Both the position numbers and the translations under genes were made by a program. Shown one piece after another: positions 30,055 to 40,211 of a DNA stretch of 64,000 bases. The stretch is taken from assembly GCA_002794775.1 (NCBI GenBank), contig NBAY01000037.1, positions 62,001 through 126,000 on the forward strand, read 5' to 3'. The DNA is from Porodaedalea pini. Taxonomy: Eukaryota > Basidiomycota > Agaricomycetes > Hymenochaetales > Hymenochaetaceae. Position 1 is the first letter of the stretch; each line of letters begins with the position of its first letter. The notes under the pieces are model-generated. The model was not told where the DNA came from, ran no database searches, and saw nothing but the letters and a program-made list of their open reading frames with translations.

Positions 30055-33000
30055 AAGGTTGGGCGTCCCGACCAACCATGATCGCGGTTGTCAGGTTCAG
30101 TGTCGACGAAGAGCGGACGGAGTCGTTGACGAGGGATGTCGAGTTTCCGAGGTGCACCGGGATGTTTGAGGTAGAACTCAGCGATCGCCTCCTTCGCGTT
30201 CTCGCCGAAGTCCGTCTCAGGCTGCCAAGTAGGTTCATTGTAGCCGACCCACTTGACAAGGTACTGTAGTTTCCCTCGGTGCAGGCGTGAGTCTAAGACT
30301 TCCTCAAGTTCGTACTCCTCCTCGTTGTCGACGATGTCTGGCGGCGGCGGCGGCGGTTGCTTCTGGCTTTCAAAGGATGGTTCGACGGCGGGTTTCAACA
30401 GGGCTTCGTTGAAGACAGGGTGGACCTTTTTCCATCGCTTCGGGAGTTTGAGCTTGTACGCGCTCGCTCCTACCTTGTCGACTACGTCAAAGGGGCCGTA
30501 CCATTTGTCTGCGAGTTTCTTTGTCGGCGAGTCCGTACTGATGTTTTGCCCATCAAGGAAGACCTTGTCTCCAGCCTTGTACTCCACCGAAGCTCCTGCT
30601 GTCCGGTCATGGTATCGCTTCATGTCCTCTGCTGCCTTGACTAGGTTGTCCTTAGCAACGCGATGAGTCTCCTTGATGTGCTTTGCGAATTCTTCCGCTG
30701 ACATGTTAGCAGATGAGGTTCGCGTCGTGTCGAAGCTCAAGGGGTGACGTCCTGTGTTCGCATAGAAGGGGGACATCTTCGTTGCTGAGTGTTCACGGTT
30801 GTTGTATGCGAACTCTGCGAGGGGGAGCCAGTCCTTCCAGTCCGATTGCCGATGGTTAACGAAGAGTCGAAGGTACTGTTCGAGCTCTTGGTTAACGCGT
30901 TCCATTTGACCATCCGTCTGTGGATGGTACGCTGTCGACGGGTTGCCTTCAATGTGCAGAAGTTTGTACAGCTCCTTCATCATCGACGCATCGAACTGCG
31001 TGCCTCGGTCATGGATGATTTTCTTTGGTAGGCCATGGAGGCGGAAGACGTGGTCGCGGTACAGCTGGGCCATGCCTTCTGCTGACAGCCTCGTCGTCGT
31101 CGGGATCGCGTGCATCTGCTTCGAGAACCTATCCACGAAGACGCAGATCGCGTTGCGTCCCTTGGAGTCTGGGAGCTCTCCGATTAGGTCGACCGTAACA
31201 ATTTCCCAGGGTCCTTCAGGGACAGCGTTTGGATGGAGCGGTCTAGACCTTGACGTTCTTAAGGCTTTCGTCCGTTGACAACGGTCGCATCCTCGGACGT
31301 ATGCTCGGACGTCGGAGAACATTGATGCCCACCAGAAATCGCGACGGACGAGCTCTACTGTCTTCGACGCTCCCGGATGACCAGCCAGAACCGAGTCGTG
31401 GCACTCCCGCAACACGGCCTCCTTTATTGTCGATGGAACATACACCTTGCCTTTCATTCGCCACAACTCGGCGACCTTCACCAAACCCGTAGGCCTCTCC
31501 GACTCGTCCTGCGTCCTCTGCACTTCACCTACTCGTTCCATCACCTCGTCGCGCGATGTCCGCACCACTCCACGGTTCAACCACTTATCCTTGATGAACA
31601 CGACCCCATCGTTGTCATCCTTCCCCTGATCGTAGCCTGCCATGCGCGATAGTAGGTCTGCCTTGCCCATCGTCTTGCCCGACTTGTGTTCGAGGTGGAA
31701 GTCGAATTCTTCAAGTTCAGTCTGCCAGCGAGCTTGGCGATAGCTCAGCTTCTGCGCCGACCTGAAGTAGGTGAGGTTGGCGTGGTCGGACCAGATTTCA
31801 ATCTTGTGGCGAGCGCCAAGGAGGTATTGCCGCCACTCCTTGAGCGCCGAAACGATCGCGAGCATCTCCTTGTCGTAGATCTCGTAGTTTCGTTCTGCCG
31901 GTTCAAGTGCCTCTGACCTGTAGGCGATCACCCTCCACTTCCCTTCCTGCTTCTGCAACAACACACCACTGAGTGCAAAGTTCGACGAGTCCGCTTCTAC
32001 GCGGAAGGGGCCCTCGTCATTGGCGATGGCTAGGACTGGAGGTGAGCAGAGACGTTGTCTCAGCTCCTCGAACGCTTCCTGCTGTTCGGTCTCCCATACC
32101 CAGTCCTTCTTGCCCGTTAACGACGTCAACGGTCGGACCACCTTGCTGTAGTCCTTAATAAACCGTCTCAGCCAGTTTCCCATGCCGAGGAACTGTTGCA
32201 GCTCCTTGAGGTTCCGTGGGACTGGCCAGTTCGCAATCGCCTCCGTCTTTGCCGGGTCAGCCCTGATCTCGCCATTGCCGATGATGTGGCCGAGGTATTT
32301 GACGACCTTGGCGTCAAACTCGCACTTCTCCGGCTTCAGGTACAGGCCATTTTCTCGGAGGATCTGGAGTACGCGCCTCGACGTGTCGATATGCTCCTCG
32401 ATGGTTTCCGAGAGGATCAGGATGTCGTCGAGGTATACGATGATCAAGTTTGCATAGATTAGGTCCTTAAAGATGTGGTTGACAAAGGCCTGGAATGTGG
32501 CCGGCGCGTTGCAAAGACCAAAAAACATGACCGTCGGTTCGAAGAGGCCCATGTTCGTGCGAAACGCTGCCTTCCATTCGTCACCCTCGCGGATCCGGAT
32601 ATTGTAGTACCCCCAGCGAAGGTCAAGCTTAGTGATGTACTTCGCTTTCTTGACCTTGTCGACGAGTTCGTCAATGAGAGGGAGGGGATACTTGTTCTTG
32701 ATCGTACCGTCATTGAGCTTACGGTAATCCTGGATCGGGCGTAGCGATTTGTCGGCCTTCTTAATGAAGAAGAAGGGCGATGCCATGGGCGATATCGACC
32801 GTCGAATGCGACCCGACTTCAGATTTTCATCAAGGAAGTCCTTGAGTGACTGCTGCTCAGTTGGCGTGAGCGGGTAGATCTTACAGTCGCTCGGTTTGAA
32901 GTCGGGCTTCAAGTCAATGACATGGTCCCAGGGTCGGTGTTCCGGCAGCTTCTCGAAACCTTTTTCGCTGAAAACGTCGGTGTAGTCGTTGAGGTATGCG

Positions 33001-33685
33001 GGCCAGGACGCCTTGTCCATTCGCATCTCACTCACCCTCCTCATCTGCTCCACCACCTTCTTCACCTTGCCTAGGTCCTCCACCGGCTCTCTCTCGATCG
33101 CACATTCTTCTGGACAGCGGGTGAATTCGATCGAACCCGTTTTCCAGTCGACCTCCGGATTGTGACGTCGAAGCCAGTCGTATCCTAGGAAGATGTTTGA
33201 CGACGCTAGGGACGTTACCGCGAGGACAATCCTCTCCTGGTGACGGCCGATCATGAGCTCGACGTCAACGTACTCCTCGATCAATCCGGCCTCATTGTGC
33301 GTGCCATCGGCGTTGAGCACCACGAGGGGTCGAATGTAGCGTTTCGTTTCCAACCCATACCTCTCGACGAACCTGACGTCGATGCAGGATCCCGTGCATC
33401 CCGAATCCACAAGGGCATGCGCATCTACCTCTCTCGCCTCACCCGCTATTTCATGCTCAACGGTCAGGAGAAGGTCCAGCTGGCGTCCGCCAGTTCCTCT
33501 CACGAACAGTTGCTCGTACTCTTCATCTTTGTTTACACCGGTGGGGACTTCGTAATCGGGAAAACCATCGACGTCGTTTGCATCTATGTATTGTACAGAC
33601 GGTTGGTTATATTTTAGCGAATCCGGATTCGAAGTCCCTTGTTCTTCTCGGTCAGTCGCCCCGATGGCTACGCCTGACCACTCGC
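30042..33685 (-). CDS. pol: Pol polyprotein of gypsy-2 (PR-RT-RH-IN-chromodomain)
   Basis: Over 1,150 residues without a stop. The frame is open upstream of 33,503 as far as the Gag overlap, with no early ATG, so Pol is probably made as a Gag-Pol fusion by -1 frameshifting. Counting from 33,503: protease HALVDSGCTGS (Asp about 33), reverse transcriptase YLDD (about 356), RNase H RVEADSSNF (about 498), integrase HHCC finger (about 700-745), DDE residues in VTVDLIGE, IHDRGTQFD and TDGQMERVN (about 771, 831, 868), and chromodomain (about 1,055-1,110, with LVKWVGYNEPTWQPE). All catalytic motifs are intact. Confidence 0.95.
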
Positions 33686-34735
33686 AAAACCCTGCGAGTC
33701 GACGACCTCTTCGTCATTGTCTTCTTCCTCCACATAGTCCTCCACTGTCGACCTTCGAGTGTCCACGACTTCCTCGAATGCCGACTCCTTCATCGCGCCG
33801 AGCTCGTCAGCGATGAGGCGGCGCTCGCCCGGTGCCATCAGTTCCAACATACGCTGGATGATCGGCTTCGCCTGCGGACATTTGTCCTTAAAGTGCCCCA
33901 GTCCGCCGCAAATCCAGCACGCGCGCTTTCGTTGCGCCTCATTCATCGAGACGTCCATCGGTTGGCCGGCACCTCCGAAAGTGATGCCCGTCGCGTCACG
34001 CTTATCGGCGTGCGGGGCTGCTACCTGTTGGCGTGCAGGAGGTCCTTGTCGGGGCATCGGACGGGGCGTGAACGGCAATGTACGACCTCGTTGGATGGCG
34101 CGAATCTGCTGTTCGCCCCGATCGATCTCAATGGCCTTCTTTTTCCATGCCTCATACGTTGTTGGTACGGGCGTCGACCTCAACACGCCGCGGACCACCT
34201 TGATGTTCATCGCACGTTGCAAGCGGTCACAAATGACGCCTTCGTCCTTCAGCTCCGCTGCCTTGATGATCACGTCGAGGTCCTGGAAGAACTGGTCGGC
34301 AGAGAGGTCCTTCTGGATCTTGTCTCGGAACTTCTTCAGTGCCTTCTCCTTCCTGTTCGGATCATCGAAGGAGGCATCCAGTCGTTCCTGGAACTTGGCC
34401 CAGTCGTCCGTAAAGTTCACGACGCCATTCGTTGTGAATTCCTGGACGTAGTTTTGCGCCCACGTCGACGCGTTGCCACCCTTGAGGTAAGAGAGGGCGA
34501 CATAGATCTTGCTCAATGACGAGGGATACCTCGTGGGGTTCGCCGAGACAAAGAGTAGGACTTCGCGCTTGAAGTCGAGGTAGTCATCGCCGCCAGCGAA
34601 TTCGCGTGGCCGGGCGACGTCAATCGAGGGAGCTGGAGCTTGGGCTGCAGGGGCGTTCGTTGCTGCTCGGGTGAAGGCGGCAGCTACGATCGCTGCGATC
34701 TCTTGTTGCTGCCTTTGAGTGAAACCTTCAGCCAT
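33668..34735 (-). CDS. gag: Gag of gypsy-2
   Basis: 355 residues. After a short Gln-rich start (MAEGFTQRQQQEIAAIVAAA) come the capsid-like region with PREFAGGDDYLDFKREV and SYLKGGNASTWAQNY, and the zinc knuckle CWICGGLGHFKDKC near residue 275. The C-terminus is acidic. It assembles the particle and packages RNA. Its stop (33,670-33,668) overlaps the pol frame, which lies in -1. Confidence 0.92.
   Translation of the reverse strand: MAEGFTQRQQQEIAAIVAAAFTRAATNAPAAQAPAPSIDVARPREFAGGDDYLDFKREVLLFVSANPTRYPSSLSKIYVALSYLKGGNASTWAQNYVQEFTTNGVVNFTDDWAKFQERLDASFDDPNRKEKALKKFRDKIQKDLSADQFFQDLDVIIKAAELKDEGVICDRLQRAMNIKVVRGVLRSTPVPTTYEAWKKKAIEIDRGEQQIRAIQRGRTLPFTPRPMPRQGPPARQQVAAPHADKRDATGITFGGAGQPMDVSMNEAQRKRACWICGGLGHFKDKCPQAKPIIQRMLELMAPGERRLIADELGAMKESAFEEVVDTRRSTVEDYVEEEDNDEEVVDSQGFASGQA
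33686..33692 (-). promoter_or_regulatory. Candidate -1 ribosomal frameshift site
   Basis: On the minus strand the Gag frame reads CA G-GGT-TTT GCG, a heptamer G GGT TTT of the X-XXY-YYZ type, six codons before the Gag stop. A -1 slip here enters the pol frame, which is then open through 33,503 into the protease. In gypsy-1 the same place reads G GAT TTT. No downstream structure was tested. Confidence 0.55.
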
Positions 34736-35510
34736 CGCTGGTACGGGCGTATGTGTCAGGCGCTCAGGGGGTGTCGGCGGTGACGAGTCTCTACGGGGTG
34801 TACGATAGCCTCCTGGTTCGCTTGGGAGGATGACCGACGATGTCGAGACTGTCGGTGATGATGGTGCACGGGGAGGTCGAGGCGCCCAACGAGTTCGCTC
34901 GCCGGAAGACGGGTCAGTCGAGTACCAGGCGTGCCTAGTGTCGCTCCACCAGAGATTATGGGTGACGTGGTTTCTGTCGTCCGCTACGTACGATTGGCGT
35001 TCCGCGTCGTAGCGTGAAGAAGAGGGGAAAGCCCGCTGTTGTTCCTCGGTGAGATCTATCTTGACTACGTCGGGGGGGGAACAGGTAGGGGCTGGTTGTC
35101 CAGATGTATGTTACGCTGATGAAGGACAGGTTCGTCGGCGAGTTTGATGACCAAACGGAAGGAGGCGACCGAGATCACAATTGACAACGACGTCGACGAC
35201 TGTACACGGTGTGTTACCCACGTCCAGGTCAGATGGTTCCTCCACCAAAGAGAAAGACGGAGGGCCAGGGTGGGAGAGGGTTTCCCGATTAGGATGTCAG
35301 GTCCTTCAAGGTCGAGTAGGCGCCCGAATGCGGTAAGAGTCGGGGAAAGTCAGATTACTTAATACACAAACGTTCGAAAACGCCCGGGCAGGGTTGAGGG
35401 TTGTCGTTCAGGGGATTTACACGTCAAGTCCGTCGAGGGGAGCGCTCCTCTAGACCGAGTGAAGGTGAGTCGGCAGCGACGACGTACGCTGGGGATGAGC
35501 CTGGGTGGCG

Positions 35511-35521
35511 GTTCTGCTTTT
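35511..35521 (-). promoter_or_regulatory. Primer binding site of gypsy-2, self-priming type
   Basis: Minus-strand AAAAGCAGAAC lies 1 bp inside the 5' LTR border and is the exact complement of GTTCTGCTTTT (minus strand, 35,728-35,718) in the LTR, about 26 bp after the TATA box (TATATAAGG, around 35,762-35,754). Confidence 0.7.
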
Positions 35522-35522
35522 A

Positions 35523-35935
35523 TGTTAGGTGGGAGTCCGGGAGACGACTCGGACTGGGCAGGCCTCGGCTGACTGTTGTCTGGGACGTGCTATACTCGAG
35601 CGTAGACTCGGGACGCGCTTACTCAGGCTAGGTCGTCGCGGAGGTAAGAGGATTAATACAAGTCTAAACTAATACAAGGGGGACGAGTCTCACCTAGGTC
35701 GTCGCGGAGGTAAGAGGAAAAGCAGAACAAGGAGTTCATGCGATTCCTGAGACCTTATATAGCGACGACCATGAGACTATATTACCTAACATTACATAAC
35801 GAGTGGGAATGGAACAAATGAAGGCAGTGTGGGAATGATTGTGTAAGATGGGTAGATATAATGAAAAGGACGGATATCATAAAGGAAATGGTAAAAGGGA
35901 AAATAAAGGAAAAGGTGAAAGTTCAGGTTCTAACA
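35523..35935 (-). repeat. 5' LTR of gypsy-2
   Basis: 413 bp, nearly identical to 29,629-30,041. Contains the promoter and the predicted self-priming transcript start. Confidence 0.95.
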
Positions 35936-36030
35936 TGCACCAAGTGCATGCTACTACAGAACGTAGCACAGAAGGTCCCAGAACTCCTGAAGACAATAGG
36001 ATTAATGGACCAGGACATCACATTACGAGC

Positions 36031-36452
36031 TGTTAGGCGGGAGCCCGGGAGACGACTCGGACTGGGCAGGCCTCGGCTGACTCGTTCTGGGACGTGCTAT
36101 ACTCGAGCGTAGACTCGGGACACGCTTACTCAGACTAGGTCGTCGCGGAGGTAAGAGGATTAATACAAGACTAGACTAATACAAGGGGGACGAGTCTCAC
36201 CTAGGTCGTCGCGGAGGTAAGAGGAAAAGCAGAACAAGGAGTTCATGCAATTTCTGAGACCTTATATAGCGATGACCGTGAGACTATAATACCTAACATT
36301 ACATAATGAGTGGGAATGGAACGAATGAAGGTTATATGAAGGGAGTGTGGGAAATGATTGAAAAGATGATTAAATATAATGAAAAGGAGCGATTAAAAGA
36401 GAAGGAAAAGGAAAAGGGAAAATAAAGAAAAGGGGAAGTTCGAGTTCTAACA
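36031..36452 (-). repeat. Solo LTR of the gypsy-2 family
   Basis: A 422-bp LTR in the same orientation as gypsy-2, TG...CA ends, with target duplication CGAGC (36,026-36,030 and 36,453-36,457). No internal sequence remains, so it was left by recombination between the two LTRs of a former full element. Only 95 bp separate it from gypsy-2. Confidence 0.95.
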
Positions 36453-37089
36453 CGAGCACACAAGTGGGAAGGCCAATCCCCATACTTTGAAACAGGACAG
36501 GCAATCTACTATCGAGATGCCAAGACATATAAAGTCCACATCAGTAAAGAAGAATGTGGCATGGAGAACTACAAATGGGATACAGTTATCCAATACAATA
36601 AGGAGCCACATGAAGAATGCAGGAACTGCAAGATGATGATATGAATACCTACCCCGAGTCCAGTACAAGGGAATGACATACCGATACACATAACGACAGC
36701 ACTCAAGCACTGTTGGGCATACCTCAGGGATATAAAGCATCACGGCACGATTACGCTATACGAATTCGAGCACGTGTCACGAAGACGAACATTCAAGATC
36801 ACTCTAGCCCTAGGACCACATGACCCACCATTCACAATGGAGACATGTCTCGGCGGAGCAGCCCTATCACCGAGTGAACCTGACACTGAATGGCGATCCA
36901 AGAATAACCCATGGGTCCACATGGTTATCCCCAATGGATTTGAATGGGAGGAATGAACACCCGAGCGCAGCAATGCAACCCGATAGGCTATGCAGTGCCA
37001 CAACTGAGGAAGACGCTTCGAGAAGCAGGGAAGTAAAGCCCCAATATAGAAGCACACGGGAGAAGCAGGAAGTTAATTAAACCGAAGCA

Positions 37090-37892
37090 TGTGGAGAATG
37101 TGGGAGCCCGACTACCAAATCGGTGATGTACTCACCCGAGCGTGCGGGTCATGACATCACATGACTCACGCCCGCAGTCCGAATTGCAGAATGCAAGAAA
37201 ACCATTGGATGGAGTACATGTGCATACATCCCCACTGCATCAGCCAAGTGCTGCAGCCACCTGAAACATAGGAAGGAGACGGAAGGGCATCTGGTTGGAC
37301 AGAATGTAAAGAAATTAGAAATTCAGTAGGCTATATAAGGCCGAGTAACTAGCACCCCAGATCCCCATTCTCTATCGCTTTTATAGTACGGTTTTAGCTA
37401 CCTGCATAGCTATCTTCTTACCCCTACCTCTACATCTATAACTACCACTGTGTAATATCCTCCTTGGTTGAATAACGAGTCCGCCCCATACTGGGTTGAG
37501 GATTTGTCCCAAGTTGAATAAGGATTGACTTTGATTGAGTAGACCCTCGGCTACACCACACTTAGAAGGCTCCTCTCATTGTCCACATAACCAAGTCTGG
37601 TTGAGTGCATCTCAGCTACGCCAAGCCTTGCAGTTTGCCTCCTAGACAACATCGCAGCATAACCGAATGTCTCTCGACCCTCTAGGGCATTACCTCCCCT
37701 ATCTGCTGTGACTAAGTGCTTTCAATACCAACCTCAGGTTCCACCTGATAAGGGCAGCAAAGGAGAAGCTGGTTACGGGATCGGTCGAAGATAAGTAAAG
37801 TCATCTCGGTAATACACCACTCAGAGGACCATACAGTCCGGAAGGCAACACCTTTGTGGTTAAAGAATTGGAATATTCGCCCGACCCTAACA
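37090..37892 (+). repeat. LTR-like block of another retroelement (uncertain)
   Basis: The block starts TGTGGAGAATGTGGGAGCCC and ends CCGACCCTAACA. It has a TATA-like CTATATAAGG at about 37,331 and several TTGAATAA/TTGAGTA motifs. It also holds an imperfect inverted repeat (GCGGGTCATGACATCA and its partner CATGACTCACGCCCGC, about 37,144-37,176). No target duplication is seen and no second copy lies in the window. Confidence 0.35.
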
Positions 37893-38376
37893 CGATGTGA
37901 AAAGAACTACTTGCATCTGTGATGTCTTGAACAAGTCATTATTTGTGAAAATGACAGTCAACTCACACATCATACAAGAAATGAGCATGAAAGTCCAGGC
38001 CCTATTATACACAAGAGTTGGTAGACATGGCAGCTCTCGATTGGCGGCATGAGACAAGGCACAGAAGAAAATAAGAAGGGAAAGTAAACTAGAAGAGGTT
38101 CAAGGAGCGGATAAATCGTTGATTCAGAGGGAAACAGAGAAGAGGAGGCAGAAAGAACAGAATAGACAAGAACGAAAGACACGAAACACGGGAGCCCTTC
38201 CCCTTCACTACCCATTCACTATGCTTTCATGCTCACGCGCCAGGTCATAATTCTCTTTTCCATCGTGGATGGATATACAATTCGAATTGCGGTCTACGCA
38301 CGACGCTTCCAGTTCAGATGCATGAGACATTCCGCGTCATGGTCATCCCACGGGTGCTCGACCTCTACAGCGCGGA
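37893..38376. other. Border between transposon-rich and gene-rich parts; no gene seen
   Basis: No convincing coding sequence. It lies downstream of the P450 gene, so it holds its 3' end signals. Confidence 0.5.
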
Positions 38377-40211
38377 TCAGTGCCTTCGCCACCGGTGAGC
38401 GTGGGCGTGCATCGACTGAAAATGATTCGGGGTGGCTGCATTCCCATTTGTCATTTCCTTATCAAGAAAAGCAGGAAATACAACGCACGTGATAGTTCCC
38501 GCGACCCAGCCCTTCCCCTCTCCGACGCTGACTTTACTCAAGTCTGTGCCAGCCGCCGAGCGTATATCGAGCGCGGCGACGCTCATCGCCACGAACATGA
38601 ATAGACTTGCGTCTGCGAGCTCGCGACCAGGGCATGCGCGTCTGCCGAAACCGAACACATACTCACGTACATCACGCTCCGCACCCATAGTTGCTGCGTG
38701 CCGAGCGAAAGAACCCGTCTTTGCACCAAGAGTCGATGATGATAGGGACGGGGAGGTAGGAGAAGATGGAGAGGAGGATGCCGCGAGGAAGCGCTCGGGG
38801 CGGAACTCGAAAGGTGAGTCATATACAGATGGGTCGTGCGCGTATTGCCTGGGTTGAACTTCAGTTACCAAGCCGTAAAAGAGCGCAGAATGACGCACCA
38901 GATATTAGGCATAACAACCGAGCCCTTCGGAATGTTGTACCCTTCATACATGACGTCCTCCGAGTTGACATGCGGCAGACCCATAGGTGCGACCGGCGCC
39001 CAGCGGAGCACCTCCTTGCACAGAGCGTTCACATACGGCAAACTCTCCCTGTCCGAAAAACCGGGGAGACGCGTGCCGCGCGTAACAGAGTCGATCTCTG
39101 TCTGTGCCCGAGCGAGAACATGTGGGTGAAGTAGCATTGCAAGGAAGAAAGCCTGAATTGCGCTGACGGTCGTGTCCGCGCCGCCGGTATACAAGCTACT
39201 TGCGCTCCACTTGATTGCATGCTCCTGCTCTGGACTCAGCATGCCCGTTCCATCCTTGTCATACTTCTCAAGGAGCGCAGACACGTAGCTCGGCTCAGCC
39301 GCGCCGCTCGCGACCTGCATCTTGACGAACGCGAACGGCTTCTCGACGAGCTCCGTTACGGTCTCCTTGAAATGCTTTGCGGTCGCATGAAAGGATCGAG
39401 CACCAGGGAAATACTTTGGAAGGTGGCGTAAGAATGGGAGGACGTCGACTAGGAACGCACCCGGCTGGGCGGCCATACTAATCTGCGAAATGCCCTTGTC
39501 CGCAAGGGCATGGAGTGGGTCGCGGCCGGAAGGCTCAATAGTGTAACCGTACGCCATGCGCAGGATGATCGCGCCTGCAGAGGTCTGAACGTGTTTCGGA
39601 AGCTTGGAGGTGTCGTTGAGGACGCGCAATAGGAAGCGACGTGTCTCAACTTCGATGAGCGGGTGGAATTTCGCGATGGAGGCGGGCGTGCCGAGGATCT
39701 AAACAACAATGAGTGCCCTGCACTTTTGGCATTCAAGTATGCCACTCACTTGATGTAACTCGCGTCTGAACAGCCTGAACGCATCTCCGTAACGCTGCAA
39801 GGCGAGAGTGTTCTCCCATCCACACATCTCGCCACCTTAAAAATAGGATGAATCAGGACGTGAAGTTGGGAATATGCCTGTGAAAACGTACCGAACACGA
39901 TCCGGGGCCTGTCGCTGAACACCGCGCTCCGCTTCTCGAAGAGGGCTGCTGCTGCTGCTGGGTCATGCAGTGCGACGATGTGCGTACCAAAGACGCTCAG
40001 ATGCGAGAGCGCGCCGAACTCTTTTGCTTGTGCGGACCAGCCGAGCCATGCGCGGCCTGTGGGGACGTCAAGGAGGTTGCCTATGAGCAGTTTGGGGGCG
40101 GGACCGGGAGGAAGAGGAGTGGTAGTGCGTGACAGACGACGTATGAGTCGACAGAGGAAGACGAGACCAACGGCTGCGAGTAGAGCGTCGGCGGCGTAGA
40201 GGAGGACGGAC
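38377..40211 (-). CDS. Cytochrome P450 monooxygenase
   Basis: Exons 40,211-39,893, 39,835-39,750, 39,698-38,899 and 38,848-38,377 join to 1,677 nt, a 558-residue P450. It has an N-terminal membrane anchor (LLYAADALLAAVGLVFLCRLI) and Pro hinge (PLPPGPAPK), so it sits in the ER membrane and needs a CPR-type reductase. Conserved parts: WENTLALQRYGDAFRLFRR (C helix), oxygen-binding I helix GGADTT, ExxR in KEVLRW, a PERF-type motif, and the heme loop FGFGRRACPG with its Cys ligand. Start is the Met before the anchor; an upstream in-frame Met exists but adds a Pro-rich leader. The substrate cannot be told; basidiomycete P450s of this type act on secondary metabolites or xenobiotics. No damage seen. 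Confidence 0.93.

Larger units (their letters stand above)
29629..35935 (-). mobile_element. Gypsy-2: young, apparently intact chromovirus
   Basis: A 6,307-bp Ty3/gypsy element on the minus strand with two 413-bp LTRs and the target duplication TGCAC (29,624-29,628 and 35,936-35,940). Gag and Pol are both open end to end. The two LTRs differ at only three positions that I can find, all C/T or G/A at CpG sites, so the insertion is recent. PBS, polypurine tract, zinc knuckle, catalytic motifs and chromodomain are all present. The chromodomain would direct integration toward marked chromatin. It is a candidate active source copy for the family. Confidence 0.95.
29570..36956 (+). pseudogene. Small open frame split by gypsy-2 and by a solo LTR
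   Basis: If gypsy-2, the solo LTR and one copy of each target duplication are left out, 29,570-29,628, 35,941-36,030 and 36,458-36,956 join in one frame of about 215 codons from ATG to TGA. It begins MAHKHQESKGQ, has CTKC near residue 20, a LLKTIGLMDQD stretch, a KWEGQSPYFETGQAIYY stretch and a second CRNC pair. A single in-frame TGA lies at 36,642-36,644; after it the frame continues to 36,956. The four Cys could bind zinc. I recognise no family; it may itself belong to an older repeat, since it lies upstream of an LTR-like block. Confidence 0.5.

Noticed and set aside
37090..37892. Complete retrotransposon at this block
   Set aside because: No second LTR, no target duplication and no pol sequence are present, so only an LTR-like block is reported.
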